Shown here piece by piece: positions 63,273-64,000 of a stretch of DNA of 64,000 nucleotides. A model generated the notes under the pieces. It saw only the letters and a program-made list of their open reading frames with translations. It ran no database searches and was not told where the DNA came from. Source of the DNA: Buchnera aphidicola (Pemphigus obesinymphae). GTDB lineage: Bacteria > Pseudomonadota > Gammaproteobacteria > Enterobacterales > Enterobacteriaceae. The DNA is taken from NCBI RefSeq assembly GCF_026122815.1, contig NZ_JAIWQW010000001.1, positions 59,556 to 123,555 of the forward strand, given 5' to 3'. The position numbers and the translations under genes are program-made. How positions within the stretch are numbered: the first letter of the stretch is position 1; every line of letters starts with the position of its first letter.

Positions 63273-64000
63273 TTAGATAATTATATTAGATTTAAATTTT
63301 TTAAAAATCTTTAATATTTGATTAACAGATAAATTAATATCATCATTATATATATAATGAATATTATTCCATCTTTTTAACCATGTCATTTGACGTTTAG
63401 CTAGATGACGGGTAGCTGTAATAGATTGTTCAAACATCTCTCTATAACTTAAATGACCAGATAAAAATTTCCACATCTGAGAATATCCTATTCTATTAAT
63501 AGAACATGAATTAATATTCAATTTTTTTCTATTAAATAAATCTTCAACTTCTTTTTGAAACCCTAAATCTAACATTTTTCTAAATCTACGTTCAATATTT
63601 TCGTATAACAAAAACATATTTCTTGGTATTAATGAAAATTGAATTACTTTATAGGGGAAATTATAAGTAGATTTTTTTATTAACGCAGATAACGTTTTTC
63701 CTGAAATTAAAAAAACTTCTAATGCCCTTATGACCCTCTGTAAATCATTAGGATGAATTCTGTCTGCCGAAATTGGATCAATTTCTTTTAATTTCTTATG
63801 TAAAGCAATTTCACCAATAATTTTTACTTCTTTTAGTAAATCACTACGCAATTCTATATTAGCAGACGGTAACGGTGCTAAACCTTTCAACAATACTTTA
63901 TAATACAACATTGTTCCCCCTACCAATAAAGGTATTCTTTTATGGTTAACAATATCTGATATTGCTTCTAAAGCATCTTCTTTAAATTCACCTACCGAAT
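63273..64000 (-). CDS. miaA: tRNA dimethylallyltransferase MiaA (5' part outside the window)
   Basis: The frame stays open to the window edge. Residues before the internal TTG at 63926 read EDALEAISDIVNHKRIPL and join directly to LVGGTMLYYKVLLKGL, so the gene is cut by the edge, not short. Conserved: RIHPNDLQRVIRALEVFLISG, IGYSQMWKFLSGHLSY and ATRHLAKRQMTWLKRW. MiaA adds the isopentenyl group at A37 of tRNAs reading UNN codons. About 240 of some 310 residues are visible. Confidence 0.95.
   Translation of the reverse strand, partial: SVGEFKEDALEAISDIVNHKRIPLLVGGTMLYYKVLLKGLAPLPSANIELRSDLLKEVKIIGEIALHKKLKEIDPISADRIHPNDLQRVIRALEVFLISGKTLSALIKKSTYNFPYKVIQFSLIPRNMFLLYENIERRFRKMLDLGFQKEVEDLFNRKKLNINSCSINRIGYSQMWKFLSGHLSYREMFEQSITATRHLAKRQMTWLKRWNNIHYIYNDDINLSVNQILKIFKKFKSNIII

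Noticed and set aside
63273..63926. MiaA as a short protein starting at 63926
   Set aside because: The codon there is TTG inside a conserved motif, and the frame continues to the window edge with good similarity, so it is an edge-cut gene.

Overview
The window is about 64 kb of very AT-rich DNA from an insect-endosymbiont gammaproteobacterium. Gene order and protein sequences fit the aphid symbiont Buchnera aphidicola closely: a 23S-5S operon led by tRNA-Glu and separate from any 16S gene, then aroE, smg, def-fmt, the complete alpha/spc/S10/str ribosomal block, tusBCD, fkpA, tsgA, trpS-rpe-aroB-aroK, deoBD, prfC, ssb/dnaB, gshB, hemW, mutY, pyrE, dut, cysQ, rplI-rpsR-rpsF, purA, hflKC and miaA. 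The host lineage cannot be told from this window. There are no insertion sequences, prophages or CRISPR arrays.

Layout. 1-10 kb: ybeD, cspE, 5S and 23S rRNA, tRNA-Glu, a frameshifted aroE, smg, def-fmt, and trkA, which faces the opposite way from its E. coli orientation. 10-24 kb: rplQ-rpoA-rpsD-rpsK-rpsM, rpmJ-secY...rplN and rpsQ...rpsJ, all on the minus strand, with a terminator at each of the alpha and S10 operon ends and a good promoter before rpsJ. 24-31 kb: tuf, fusA, rpsG, rpsL, tusBCD and fkpA. 31-45 kb: tsgA, trpS, rpe, aroB, aroK, tRNA-Ser, deoD, deoB, prfC, ansA, nfuA and a frameshifted bioH. 45-53.5 kb: ssb and dnaB diverging across 1.3 kb of non-coding DNA, then gshB, ruvX, hemW, trmB, mutY and yggX. 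53.5-64 kb: sbcB, tRNA-Asn, tRNA-Ile2, pyrE, dut, cysQ, rplI-rpsR-rpsF, purA, hflC, hflK and a miaA cut by the window edge.

How the genes work together. Most of the window is translation: nearly all ribosomal proteins of the four classical operons, RNA polymerase alpha, EF-Tu, EF-G, RF3, formyl-Met handling and tRNA modification (TusBCD, MiaA, TrmB). Three shikimate-pathway genes (aroB, aroK, aroE) fit the role of supplying aromatic amino acids to the host. PyrE, PurA, DeoB/DeoD and Dut handle nucleotides; CysQ belongs to sulfate assimilation; GshB, NfuA, HemW and YggX to redox and Fe-S chemistry; DnaB, Ssb, MutY and SbcB to replication and repair.

Most notable signals. (1) The ssb-dnaB spacer holds a 61-bp direct repeat at an offset of 658 bp (53/61 identical), with weaker co-linear anchors that suggest a decayed tandem duplication. 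Each repeat carries the same 7-bp palindrome, and several hairpins lie between the copies. (2) aroE and bioH are each broken by one missing base in a 10-nt A/T run, the situation in which polymerase slippage has been reported to rescue genes in insect endosymbionts. (3) hflK has an in-frame stop followed by about 30 codons still resembling the lost C-terminus. (4) A perfect 27-bp inverted repeat fuses the 5S rRNA 3' end with its terminator.
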